Part shown: piece by piece, positions 5,256 to 12,201 of the stretch
Position numbering within the stretch: position 1 is the stretch's first letter
Layout of the letters: the number at the start of each line of letters is the position of its first letter
NCBI GenBank assembly: GCA_030151665.1
Contig: JASLDB010000022.1
Coordinates: 1-12,201 of the forward strand
From: Neisseriaceae bacterium
GTDB taxonomy: Bacteria > Pseudomonadota > Gammaproteobacteria > Burkholderiales > Neisseriaceae
DNA: 12,201 bases
Reading direction: 5' to 3'
Notes under the pieces: generated by a model
Database searches by the model: none
Told to the model about the DNA's origin: nothing
The model's input: the letters and a program-made list of their open reading frames with translations, nothing else
Program-made: the position numbers and the translations under genes

Positions 5256-7631
5256 ATGACAAAAAACAAACCCATGAAAAATAAAAAGAATAACAATACC
5301 GAATCTTTGCGTGCTCAAGACCCTTATTTGTCTCGTGAGCAACAAAAATATGCTGAACCCTTGCCTAGCCGCGAATGGATGACCAGTGTATTAGAACAAA
5401 ATGGCGTACCAACCGCACCTCGCGATTTGGCCAAACAATTGGGCATTCGTGCCCATGAACTCGATTTTTTTGAACGCCGCATCAATGCCATGGTGCGTGA
5501 TGGTCAAGCCTACATTAATCGCCGTGGTTTAATCTGTGTGGCAGAAAAGTTGGCCATGGAAAAATGCCGTATCGAAGCCCACAAAGATGGCTTTGGCTTT
5601 GCAATTCCATTGGAACCCAATAGCCAAGGCGACTTTGCTATGTACGATAAACAAATGCGCAGCTTAATGCATGGTGATATTGTCACTGTTCGACCCACAG
5701 GTGTTGATCGCCGTGGTCGCCGCATGGGCCAAGTATTAGACATTATCGAACGTGCCAACCCAACAGTTGTGGGCCGTGTTCACTTGCAAGCCAATATGAT
5801 GTTGGTTGTTCCTGCTGACCCTCGTTTAACCCAAAGTGTGGTGATTCCTGTACCCCCTCAAGAAACCATTGCTCATGGTCAAGTGGTTGTGGTGAATATA
5901 GAAAATTTCCCCGATGCCAATCAACCTGCTAGTGGTCGCATTATTGAAGTATTGGGCAACTATGCTGACAGTGGCATGGAAATTGAAATTGCTGTGCGCA
6001 AACACCATTTACCACACCAATTTAGAGAAGCTTGTTTGGCACAAGCCCAAGACTTGCCTGATCATGTTTTGGCCAATGAGCGTGAAAACCGAGTTGATTT
6101 GCGTGACTTGCCTTTGGTGACCATTGATGGCGAAACTGCTCGAGATTTTGATGATGCCGTCTTTGCTGAAAAAATAGGTCGTAATTATCGCCTTGTCGTT
6201 GCCATTGCCGATGTCAGCCATTATGTCAAACCTGACGATGGCATCGATATTGATGCCCAAGAGCGCAGTACCAGTGTGTACTTCCCGCGCCGTGTTATTC
6301 CCATGTTGCCCGAAAAGCTGTCCAATGGCATTTGCTCATTAAATCCCGATGTCGAGCGTTTGTGCATGGTGTGCGATATGCAAATTACCTATGCGGGTAA
6401 TATCAAATCCTTTGAATTTTATCCCGCTGTGATGAAATCTCATGCTCGCCTAACTTACAACCAAGTTTGGGATTGGATTGAAAATGGCACAGACAATCCA
6501 TTGAAGCCACAAATTGATACCTTGTATCAACTGTATCAAAAACTGGCAAAAAAACGCCATGAGCGTGGAGCCATTGAATTTGACACCGTTGAAACACAAA
6601 TGGTATTCAATGAGAATGGCAAAATTGACCACATTGAGCCGGTCATTCGCAATGAAGCGCACCGCTTAATTGAAGAATGCATGTTAGCAGCCAATGTGTG
6701 TGCTGCCAATTATCTATTGGAAAACAAACATCCAGCACTCTTTCGCAGCCACTTGGGCCCAACGGTTGAAAAATTGACCACATTACGCGAACAATTGGCG
6801 ATGTTAGGCTTAAGCTTGGGCGGGGGTGATGCACCAACACCATTGGACTATGCCGCATTGGCTGAGCAGTTCAAAGGCCGTGCTGACAAAGATGCTTTGC
6901 AAATCATGTTATTGCGCTCAATGAAACAAGCTGTATATGAACCCAATAACCAAGGCCATTTTGGCTTGGCGTATCCAGCTTATACCCATTTCACCTCACC
7001 TATTCGCCGCTACCCAGATTTAACCGTCCACCGTGCCATCAAAGCCTTATTATTGAAGTCACAGTACCAACCCAAATCTTGGCAAGCCTTAGGCATCCAC
7101 ACCTCATTTACAGAGCGCCGTGCGGATGATGCAAGTCGTGATGTTGAAAATTGGCTCAAAACCTATTACATGAAAGACAAAGTTGGTGAAGTCTTTGAGG
7201 GCACTATTTCTGGTTTAACAGGCTTTGGTGTATTTGTTAATCTAAATGATCTGCATATTGAAGGCATGATTCACATCAGTGATTTGGGACAAGATTACTT
7301 CAATTATCGCCAAGAAACCATGCGCATTGAAGGTGAAAGAAGTGGGATTGTCTTCCAGCTCGGTGACAAGGTCATTGTCAAAGTCGTCCGTGCCGATTTA
7401 GAAACCAGTAAAATTGACTTAAGCTTGATTAGTGGTGGCCAAGTGGGCAAAAAGCGTAAAAAAGGTGAAGGTGAAAACACCAAAGCTGAAAAACGTGAAC
7501 ACAGCAAACGAAGCAAAGCCAGTAAAATCATGGCCAACCTGGTTGAAAAAAGTCAGGGAAAAAAGAAAAAACCCAATAGCACAACAAAAAACAAAGCGGC
7601 GAAACATCGCCGCCGCCGTACAACACCATAA
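5256..7631 (+). CDS. rnr: Ribonuclease R (3'-5' exoribonuclease)
   Basis: This 791-residue RNase II/R-family enzyme degrades structured RNA processively from the 3' end in the cytoplasm, in mRNA and rRNA quality control. The order is a winged-helix-like N-terminus (about 36-95), two cold-shock domains (about 100-160 and 170-235), the RNB catalytic domain (about 275-600), an S1 domain (about 643-720) and a Lys/Arg-rich tail (727-791). In DGETARDFDDAV (291-302) the Mg2+-binding Asp291, Asp297, Asp299 and Asp300 are intact. Tyr323 lies in ADVSHYV, and HFTSPIRRYPDLT (578-590) supplies the conserved arginines. The S1 domain reads VGEVFEGTISGLTGFGVFV. The length and basic tail fit RNase R rather than RNase II. 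The start is uncertain: the ATG at 5256 lacks a good Shine-Dalgarno sequence, and an ATG at 5274 is the alternative. The gene ends at a hairpin shared with the convergent acyltransferase. Confidence 0.97.
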   Translation: MTKNKPMKNKKNNNTESLRAQDPYLSREQQKYAEPLPSREWMTSVLEQNGVPTAPRDLAKQLGIRAHELDFFERRINAMVRDGQAYINRRGLICVAEKLAMEKCRIEAHKDGFGFAIPLEPNSQGDFAMYDKQMRSLMHGDIVTVRPTGVDRRGRRMGQVLDIIERANPTVVGRVHLQANMMLVVPADPRLTQSVVIPVPPQETIAHGQVVVVNIENFPDANQPASGRIIEVLGNYADSGMEIEIAVRKHHLPHQFREACLAQAQDLPDHVLANERENRVDLRDLPLVTIDGETARDFDDAVFAEKIGRNYRLVVAIADVSHYVKPDDGIDIDAQERSTSVYFPRRVIPMLPEKLSNGICSLNPDVERLCMVCDMQITYAGNIKSFEFYPAVMKSHARLTYNQVWDWIENGTDNPLKPQIDTLYQLYQKLAKKRHERGAIEFDTVETQMVFNENGKIDHIEPVIRNEAHRLIEECMLAANVCAANYLLENKHPALFRSHLGPTVEKLTTLREQLAMLGLSLGGGDAPTPLDYAALAEQFKGRADKDALQIMLLRSMKQAVYEPNNQGHFGLAYPAYTHFTSPIRRYPDLTVHRAIKALLLKSQYQPKSWQALGIHTSFTERRADDASRDVENWLKTYYMKDKVGEVFEGTISGLTGFGVFVNLNDLHIEGMIHISDLGQDYFNYRQETMRIEGERSGIVFQLGDKVIVKVVRADLETSKIDLSLISGGQVGKKRKKGEGENTKAEKREHSKRSKASKIMANLVEKSQGKKKKPNSTTKNKAAKHRRRRTTP

Positions 7632-7645
7632 TGTAGATGCCATCT

Positions 7646-7682
7646 AAAAAATGGGCTAGTCCAACGTGACAGCCCATTTTTT
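7646..7682. terminator. Bidirectional terminator between rnr and the PlsC-type gene
   Basis: The stem AAAAAATGGGCT (7646-7657) pairs perfectly with AGCCCATTTTTT (7671-7682) across a 13-nt loop. On the plus strand the T-run follows 14 bp after the rnr stop. On the minus strand the same hairpin serves the convergent acyltransferase gene, whose last codons and TAG stop lie inside the hairpin. Confidence 0.85.
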
Positions 7683-8429
7683 TAATTGCGCCACCACACT
7701 ATTGCGACTTTCCTCACACAAAACACGTCTTTCTTTATCACCGACAGCCACCATGGGCAGCTTTGCAACCCGAACTTGGTTTTGACGATTCAATAACAAA
7801 GGCTTTAAACTTTCCCAAAAGCTCACCTCACCATAATAAGCCAAATGGGTGACTTGACGCCCATGTTCATTTTCATAGCGTAGTGCCCAAGGCTGTACCG
7901 CAGCACCAGACTCCAAAGCGGCTTGAAACAAACTGCTTTTAAATGGCAAAACCGAAGTACCATCACTGCTCGTCCCTTCAGGAAAAACGGTTACAGCTTC
8001 ACCCACATTTAAATACTCAACCAATTGTTGACTAACTTCTCGTGCATGGTGTTTATTGTTTCTATCAATAAACACCACACCAAAGCTCGCCACCAAACGC
8101 CCCACTACTGGCCATTGAGCAATTTCATCTTTGGCCACAAAACGGCTGGGCTCAATTGACATATACACAAAAATATCTAACCATGTCACATGATTGGATA
8201 CCCAAAAAGAAGCATCCTTTTTCGATTCATTAACCCCCTCGCACACCACTTTAATCGCTAAAATCTGCAGTAATTTCTGCGACCACTTTTGCAACCACTT
8301 TTGGCGTTTATCAAAATGCATGCGTGAAAAGCCAATAAAAATATACATCACAGCCCAAACAATGTGGCAGCTAAATTGCACAAAGCGCCAATTGGCGCGC
8401 AAATAATTACGATAGGAAATGTTTGGCAT
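7656..8429 (-). CDS. 1-acyl-glycerol-3-phosphate acyltransferase-like (PlsC/OlsA family)
   Basis: This 257-residue acyltransferase of the LPLAT/PlsC family (PF01553) transfers an acyl chain to a lysophospholipid or lyso-ornithine lipid at the inner membrane. An N-terminal hydrophobic helix (about 17-34) anchors it. The catalytic HX4D motif is HVTWLD (His80, Asp85). Further motifs are VVFIDRNN (118-125), FPEGTSSDG (149-157) and an AVQPWALRY segment (177-185). The ATG at 8429 lies inside the upstream GNAT gene, which it overlaps by 23 nt in another frame. It has no Shine-Dalgarno sequence, which points to translational coupling. The GNAT-then-PlsC order is that of olsB-olsA operons, so an OlsA role is likely. 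A general second lysophosphatidate acyltransferase is the alternative. The last codons lie in the terminator shared with rnr. Confidence 0.9.
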   Translation of the reverse strand: MPNISYRNYLRANWRFVQFSCHIVWAVMYIFIGFSRMHFDKRQKWLQKWSQKLLQILAIKVVCEGVNESKKDASFWVSNHVTWLDIFVYMSIEPSRFVAKDEIAQWPVVGRLVASFGVVFIDRNNKHHAREVSQQLVEYLNVGEAVTVFPEGTSSDGTSVLPFKSSLFQAALESGAAVQPWALRYENEHGRQVTHLAYYGEVSFWESLKPLLLNRQNQVRVAKLPMVAVGDKERRVLCEESRNSVVAQLKKWAVTLD

Positions 8430-9156
8430 AGCGTGGATTCAATTCGTTCATGGCCATCATCACCAACATGTCAGCACAATTAAAATCAGGGTCCCAAGCG
8501 GGTTCACCACAGATTTTGGCACCAGCACGCAAATAGCCTTTGATAAGTGCAGGGGTTGCCACTTGCAAATCTTGCTGCAATGATGCTAACGGCAAAGGAT
8601 GATGTGGAAACACACGGTACTCATTGTCCGCATAATGTTTTTTCTCTAATTCACGAAACAAACTGGCTGCCATGTGCCCACCATCTAACATGTCTACACT
8701 GCCGCAGCCAATCATGTATTCCAAATCATTGTTTTGCATGTATTGTGCTAGCCCCATCCACAATAGGCCGATGGTACCGCCATTGCGATAATCTGCGTGT
8801 ACACAGGCTCTACCCAGTTCTACGGTGCGCGGCAAAATATGTTGCAATCGGCTTAAATCAAATTCACTTTGTGAATACCAACCACCTGCTGCTTGTGCTG
8901 CATGGTGGGTGAGTAAACGATAACACCCGATGACTTGTTGATTTTCGGTTTCCCGAACAATAAGATGTTCGCAAAAGGGATCGTAATGATCAATATCCAA
9001 TTGCTTATCACTGACAATTTTTGCGCCCATTTCTTCGGCAAAAACTTGATAACGCAAACGCTGAGCTTCTTCAATACTGCTGGCATCTCGTGCCAGACTG
9101 ACCGTTAAATGTTGACTCTTAATGGCTGTAAAGACTTGGTTATGACGTAAAAGCAT
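8407..9156 (-). CDS. GNAT-fold N-acyltransferase, OlsB-like (ornithine-acyl[ACP] N-acyltransferase family)
   Basis: This 249-residue soluble protein has the Acetyltransf_5 (PF13444) pattern of OlsB and of proteins often annotated as putative hemolysins. OlsB attaches a 3-hydroxyacyl group from acyl-ACP to the alpha-amino group of ornithine, the first step of ornithine-lipid synthesis. Diagnostic stretches are RLRYQVFAEEMGA (33-45), DIDHYDPFCEHLIV (54-67), ELGRACVHADYRNGG (113-127), GCGSVDM (150-156) and KGYLRAGAKICGEPAWDPDF (206-225). The ATG at 9156 has TAAGGA (9165-9170) 8 nt upstream. It is the first gene of a two-gene operon with the overlapping PlsC-type gene. It lies downstream of gltS but is separated from it by a terminator, so it has its own promoter (candidate -10 at 9213-9218). 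The family is clear. Ornithine as substrate is inferred from family and context. Confidence 0.88.
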   Translation of the reverse strand: MLLRHNQVFTAIKSQHLTVSLARDASSIEEAQRLRYQVFAEEMGAKIVSDKQLDIDHYDPFCEHLIVRETENQQVIGCYRLLTHHAAQAAGGWYSQSEFDLSRLQHILPRTVELGRACVHADYRNGGTIGLLWMGLAQYMQNNDLEYMIGCGSVDMLDGGHMAASLFRELEKKHYADNEYRVFPHHPLPLASLQQDLQVATPALIKGYLRAGAKICGEPAWDPDFNCADMLVMMAMNELNPRYAKHFLS

Positions 9157-9212
9157 ATATTTCGTCCTTAATATAAAACAAGCTAGTGCATGAATAGATA
9201 AGGCTTACACTA

Positions 9213-9218
9213 ATTATA
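9213..9218 (-). promoter_or_regulatory. Candidate -10 box for the OlsB-like/PlsC-like operon
   Basis: The minus strand carries a perfect TATAAT here, 57 bp upstream of the ATG at 9156 and inside the gap after the gltS terminator. No good -35 hexamer lies at 16-18 bp, so this is a weak prediction supported mainly by position. Confidence 0.4.
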
Positions 9219-9260
9219 TTTTTTGACAATTTGATGAATCACGAAATAACAATATAACAT

Positions 9261-9287
9261 AAAAAAAGACCACCATGACGGTGGTCT
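9261..9287 (-). terminator. Rho-independent terminator of gltS
   Basis: The 8-bp stem AGACCACC (9267-9274) with GGTGGTCT (9280-9287) encloses a 5-nt loop. On the minus strand it is followed by a run of seven T (A7 at 9261-9267 on plus). It begins 20 bp past the gltS stop and insulates gltS from the downstream acyltransferase operon. Confidence 0.88.
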
Positions 9288-9307
9288 AATATTTTCATGC
9301 TATTGGA

Positions 9308-10516
9308 TTACATTAAATTACTGCTAATCCACATAAACAATTGAATCATAAATGTATTGATAATATCAATAAAGAATGCACCCACCATTGGAACAATCAA
9401 AAATGCCTTGTGTGATGGACCAAATGTTTTGGTCACTGATTGCATGTTAGCAATGGCAGTTGGGGTTGCACCCAAACCAAAGCCACAGTGGCCTGCACTC
9501 AAGATAATGGCATCATAATCTTTGCCCATCACGCGGAAAGTCACGAAATAAGCATACAAAATCATGATAATGGTTTGCACAACCAAGATTACCAAGATTG
9601 GCAAAGCCAAGCTCGCAAGCTGCCACAATTTTAATGACATCAATGCAATGGCTAAGAACAATGACAAGGCCACATTACCCAATACGTCAATGGCACGATC
9701 ATGGACATCATAATGCAAACCATGAGCCAAAGTATTGCGAATAATGACACCCGTAAATAAACACCATACAAAAGCTGGCAAAGTAAACTTCCAACCGCTG
9801 GTTGCCTCCGCAATCCAAGTACCCACTGAAATACAAATGGCCATCATGGTAACCACTTCAATCACTGAGTTGGCATTGATTTTGCGAAAATGGGTTGGGT
9901 GTTCAAACGCCAAATCATTTGGACCTTCTTCTTCAGCTTCTGCTTCTGGTTTACGGCCCATTTTGGTTAATAAGCGACGTGCAACGGGCCCACCAATGGT
10001 GCCACCCAAAATCAAACCAAACGTCGCACAAGCCATTGCCAACTCTGTTGCACCTTTCAAACCATATTCATTGGTAAAAGTTGCCCCCCAAGCTGCCCCT
10101 GTACCATGACCACCAGACAAAGTAATTGAGCCTGCAATCAAACCATACAATGGGCTTTGACCCAACAACATCGCCATGCTAACACCTGCAGCGTTTTGAA
10201 TAAAAATCAAACCTGCCGCAACAATCAAGAAAATCAGAATAGGTCGGCCACCTTTAATCAAGCGCGTAAAGTCTGCACTTAAGCCAATTGAAGAGAAAAA
10301 AGCCAACATCAAAGAGCTTTGTAAAGCCTTATCAAAATTCAATTCGAATTGCCACATTTGGTAAACCACCAGCAAAACCAAAGACACCAAAAAACCACCG
10401 GCAACTGGTTCTGGAATATTGTACTTATCCAAAAACTTGATTTTTTTAACCATAAAACTACCCAAGAGCAATACCAAACAGGCTGCCCCAAGGGTTAAAT
10501 GTGTACTAACGTCCAT
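9308..10516 (-). CDS. gltS: Sodium/glutamate symporter GltS
   Basis: This 402-residue inner-membrane carrier of the ESS family (PF03616) couples Na+ entry to uptake of L-glutamate. It aligns with E. coli GltS (401 aa) throughout. Two inverted structural halves each carry a glycine-rich re-entrant motif: SGGHGTGAAW (134-143) and AGHCGFGLGATPTAIANMQ (341-359). A charged cytoplasmic linker with EAEAEEEGPND (191-201) joins the halves. IPEPVAGG (34-41) and FGPSHKAFLIVPMVGAFFID (365-384) are also family signatures. The ATG at 10516 is the start: AAGGAG (10522-10527) lies 5 nt upstream, while a GTG two codons earlier (10520-10522) overlaps that Shine-Dalgarno sequence. It is a single-gene unit with its own terminator. 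The upstream region has a tandem 12-bp repeat at 10557-10580. Confidence 0.97.
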   Translation of the reverse strand: MDVSTHLTLGAACLVLLLGSFMVKKIKFLDKYNIPEPVAGGFLVSLVLLVVYQMWQFELNFDKALQSSLMLAFFSSIGLSADFTRLIKGGRPILIFLIVAAGLIFIQNAAGVSMAMLLGQSPLYGLIAGSITLSGGHGTGAAWGATFTNEYGLKGATELAMACATFGLILGGTIGGPVARRLLTKMGRKPEAEAEEEGPNDLAFEHPTHFRKINANSVIEVVTMMAICISVGTWIAEATSGWKFTLPAFVWCLFTGVIIRNTLAHGLHYDVHDRAIDVLGNVALSLFLAIALMSLKLWQLASLALPILVILVVQTIIMILYAYFVTFRVMGKDYDAIILSAGHCGFGLGATPTAIANMQSVTKTFGPSHKAFLIVPMVGAFFIDIINTFMIQLFMWISSNLM

Positions 10517-10556
10517 GCTCACTCCTTATCCACATTTGTTATTGCTTTTTTTATGA

Positions 10557-10580
10557 GATATTTTAAAAGATATTTTAAAA
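10557..10580. repeat. Tandem 12-bp direct repeat (GATATTTTAAAA x2) upstream of gltS
   Basis: GATATTTTAAAA occurs twice without a gap, at 10557-10568 and 10569-10580, 41-64 bp before the gltS ATG. This is where the core promoter or first leader bases would be expected. It could be two adjacent regulator half-sites or a slippage-prone unit. Gain or loss of one copy would shift promoter spacing by 12 bp. Confidence 0.6.
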
Positions 10581-10645
10581 ACCAATTTATTTACTATAAA
10601 TAAACCAGAATGAAAGCAATATTCTATTAAGAAAATTGCCAAATC

Positions 10646-10685
10646 AGGCTATTTTTTTTGCCCGAATAATAGAAAAAAACAGCCT
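10646..10685. repeat. Imperfect inverted repeat with T/A arms
   Basis: AGGCT, A and a T-run (10646-10659) pair with an A-run, C and AGCCT (10673-10685), giving 5 bp, one A-C mismatch and about 7 T-A pairs around a loop of about 13 nt. Neither strand has a following T-tract, so it is not a standard terminator. The role is unknown. Confidence 0.4.
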
Positions 10686-11010
10686 ATTATAAAAAAAAAT
10701 ATCCACCCGTTGAGAATTTTTTTAGGTTAATTATTCACTTAAATACAGAAAAAGAAAGCAAGATATTGATTTAAATAAAATTAGTACAAAAAACAAACAT
10801 AAAAACTTTCTTAACAAACCAATAACCAGCCCATCAAAATGACAAAAAAATAAAAATACAAAACACCATTTCCAAAACTTTTCTCGCCACAAAGCACCTC
10901 TCAAATTTTTAAAATATATGCAGTCAATCAAAATTAACTGTTCAATGTTAATCTTGTCTTAAATCTGCCATTAACACGTTTTATTAACTGCTTTTTTAAT
11001 CAATACTATT

Positions 11011-11016
11011 TATAAT
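11011..11016 (+). promoter_or_regulatory. Candidate -10 box for the DUF808 gene
   Basis: A perfect TATAAT lies 28 bp before the ATG at 11045, predicting a start near 11023 and a leader of about 22 nt. The -35 position (CTGCTT, 10988-10993) is poor, so the promoter may need an activator. ATTAAC-type boxes lie just upstream. Confidence 0.5.
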
Positions 11017-11044
11017 CCCAGCAAAATGACAATATGGAAATTTT

Positions 11045-11962
11045 ATGGCCAGTCCCAGTTTATTAGCCTTGCTTGACGACATTACCGCGGTATTAGACGA
11101 TGTCGCCACCATGACCAAACTTGCAAGCAAAAAAACCGCCGGTGTTCTTTCGGATGATTTGGCAGTCAATGCCCAACAAGTTGCTGGCGTACAAGCCAAT
11201 CGTGAAATTCCGGTTATTTTATCCGTTGCCAAAGGCTCATTGATTAACAAATTGCTGATTATCCCTGCTGCTCTGTTAATCAATCATTTCGCCCCTTGGT
11301 TAATGATTGTTCTATTGGTTATCGGTGGTGCTTATTTGTGTTTTGAAGGGGCTGAGAAAATCCATCACAGTTTGTTTCACCGCCAATCCACAACCGAACA
11401 TGAAAATAGCAAAAGTGACACCATCATCACCGATGAAATGATTCAAAAACTCGAAAAAGACAAAATAAAAGGCGCTATTCGCACCGACTTTATTTTATCT
11501 GCTGAGATTATTGTGATTACCTTGCACACCGTCGCCCATCACACCTTACCGATTCAAATCATGACCTTGCTAAGTATTGCCTTGTTGATTACATTGGGTG
11601 TGTATGGCTTTGTTGCGGGGATTATTAAAATGGATGATTTAGGCTATTGGCTAATGAAAAACGCCCAACCTGCTGGCTTCAAAGCAAAAACAGGCCTCAT
11701 GCTAATTAATGCCGCACCACACTTAATGAAAATATTGGCGTTTATTGGCACAGTTGCCATGTTCTTGGTCGGTGGCGGCATTATTATTGGTGAAATTCCC
11801 TTATTAAATGCCTTACAAAGTCATTGGCTAACTGCGCTTAATGGTTCATTTTTGCAGCATTTTGTGGGCATCACTTACAGTTTGGTCTTGGGATTGATTG
11901 TTGGGATGTTGGTTTTACTGGTGCATGGTTTGTATCGCAAAGTGACCCAAGCTACCCATTGA
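11045..11962 (+). CDS. yedI: DUF808 family inner-membrane protein (YedI-like)
   Basis: This 305-residue membrane protein has the same length as E. coli YedI and clearly belongs to DUF808 (PF05661). The signatures are the N-terminal LLALLDDITAVLDDVATMTK (6-25), KKTAGVLSDDLAVNAQQVAG (29-48), AKGSLINK (62-69), the conserved EKDKIKGAIRTDFILSAEI (137-155), KMDDLGYWL (195-203) and GTVAMFLVGGGI (235-246). Six or so hydrophobic segments lie at about 70-105, 150-195 and 220-298. The biochemical function of the family is unknown. The ATG at 11045 is preceded by TGGA (11035-11038) and a TATAAT at 11011. It stands alone, divergent from gltS and convergent with the YfcH-type gene. Confidence 0.95.
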   Translation: MASPSLLALLDDITAVLDDVATMTKLASKKTAGVLSDDLAVNAQQVAGVQANREIPVILSVAKGSLINKLLIIPAALLINHFAPWLMIVLLVIGGAYLCFEGAEKIHHSLFHRQSTTEHENSKSDTIITDEMIQKLEKDKIKGAIRTDFILSAEIIVITLHTVAHHTLPIQIMTLLSIALLITLGVYGFVAGIIKMDDLGYWLMKNAQPAGFKAKTGLMLINAAPHLMKILAFIGTVAMFLVGGGIIIGEIPLLNALQSHWLTALNGSFLQHFVGITYSLVLGLIVGMLVLLVHGLYRKVTQATH

Positions 11963-11990
11963 CTATCTTTTTTCAATCTCATCAAACACC

Positions 11991-12018
11991 AAAACGCCCA
12001 GATTAAACTGGGCGTTTT
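11991..12018. terminator. Bidirectional terminator between the DUF808 and YfcH-type genes
   Basis: A perfect 11-bp stem, AAAACGCCCAG (11991-12001) with CTGGGCGTTTT (12008-12018), encloses a 6-nt loop. A T-run follows on the plus strand, and four T occur in the arm on the minus strand. It sits midway between two convergent genes and probably terminates both. Confidence 0.88.
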
Positions 12019-12076
12019 TATTTGATTGAAACAACAAGACAACAACAATGTCGTGCTCATCAACCGCCATTGCTCT

Positions 12077-12201
12077 TTATCTTGCCAAAATTTGCTTTAA
12101 TGCCAATTCCAATGAGGCATATTGAAAAGAATACCCTGTTGCCAAAGCCTTTTCAGGGATGACTTTTTGCCCTTTTAATAACAACTCCTCTGCCATTTCA
12201 C
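12077..12201 (-). CDS. TIGR01777/YfcH-type SDR epimerase family protein, C-terminal end only
   Basis: Reading leftward from the window edge, 40 codons stay open to a TAA at 12077-12079. They translate as EMAEELLLKGQKVIPEK, then ALATGYSFQY, then ASLELALKQILAR. This matches the C-terminal DUF1731 segment (the 'Q-V-P-L-G-F-Y-L-AL' pattern) of the TIGR01777/YfcH family. These are NAD(P)-binding short-chain dehydrogenase-like epimerase homologues of unknown substrate. The N-terminal Rossmann domain lies beyond the window, so its integrity cannot be judged. Confidence 0.75.
   Translation of the reverse strand, partial: EMAEELLLKGQKVIPEKALATGYSFQYASLELALKQILAR

Larger units (their letters stand above)
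10517..11044. other. AT-rich divergent intergenic region between gltS and the DUF808 gene
   Basis: These 528 bp contain no credible gene. The only sizeable reading frame (about 66 codons, minus strand, 10731-10931) is a low-complexity Phe/Leu/Lys stretch with no Shine-Dalgarno sequence. The region holds the control sequences of two divergent genes: the tandem GATATTTTAAAA repeat near gltS, an imperfect AGGCT-T-tract inverted repeat (10646-10685), several ATTAAC/GTTAAT boxes (10933-10990), and a TATAAT for the DUF808 gene (11011-11016). A small RNA cannot be excluded by eye. Confidence 0.6.

Noticed and set aside
10731..10931. 66-codon minus-strand reading frame in the gltS/DUF808 gap
   Set aside because: It has a low-complexity Phe/Leu/Lys composition from A/T tracts and no Shine-Dalgarno sequence or recognisable motif.

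Overview
The window is a stretch of ordinary chromosome from an AT-rich Gram-negative bacterium, most likely a member of the Neisseriaceae (Betaproteobacteria). The best evidence is protein similarity recalled from memory. The bile-acid-type Na+ symporter lines up with the crystallised Neisseria meningitidis homologue residue for residue up to the Na+ sites, and RNase R reads much closer to the neisserial protein than to that of E. coli. No canonical neisserial DNA uptake sequence is visible. There are no rRNA, tRNA, CRISPR, IS or prophage structures.

Layout. Bases 1-295 are AT-rich non-coding DNA ending in a terminator. A leftward (minus strand) block at 296-4150 encodes, in transcription order, a BASS-family Na+ symporter, an Frm2/HBN1-type nitroreductase, the azoreductase AzoR, and a D-2-hydroxyglutarate-dehydrogenase-like flavoprotein. 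AzoR and the flavoprotein are probably co-transcribed (64-bp gap, no terminator). The nitroreductase is closed off by its own hairpin. A rightward pair follows at 4315-7631: a DUF2786 protein of unknown function and RNase R (rnr), with a 248-bp gap and a likely long rnr leader. A second leftward block runs from 10516 to 7656: gltS (Na+/glutamate symporter) with its own terminator, then a two-gene operon of an OlsB-like GNAT acyltransferase overlapping a PlsC/OlsA-like acyltransferase by 23 nt. This order is that of known ornithine-lipid (olsBA) operons. A 528-bp AT-rich divergent intergenic region (10517-11044) separates gltS from a rightward DUF808/YedI membrane protein (11045-11962). Its terminator is shared with a convergent TIGR01777/YfcH-type epimerase, of which only the C-terminus is in the window.

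Functional picture. Three flavoenzymes (one FAD, two FMN) next to a Na+-coupled organic-anion carrier suggest small-molecule redox and uptake functions. The middle holds RNA turnover and the right half membrane lipid and glutamate transport. These look like unrelated housekeeping and accessory transcription units, each closed by a strong hairpin, rather than one system. I did not find a clear undescribed system. The items most worth checking are the olsBA-like operon, a perfect 12-bp inverted repeat before the nitroreductase, repeats in the gltS and DUF808 control regions, an inverted repeat in the rnr leader, and the stand-alone DUF2786 gene.
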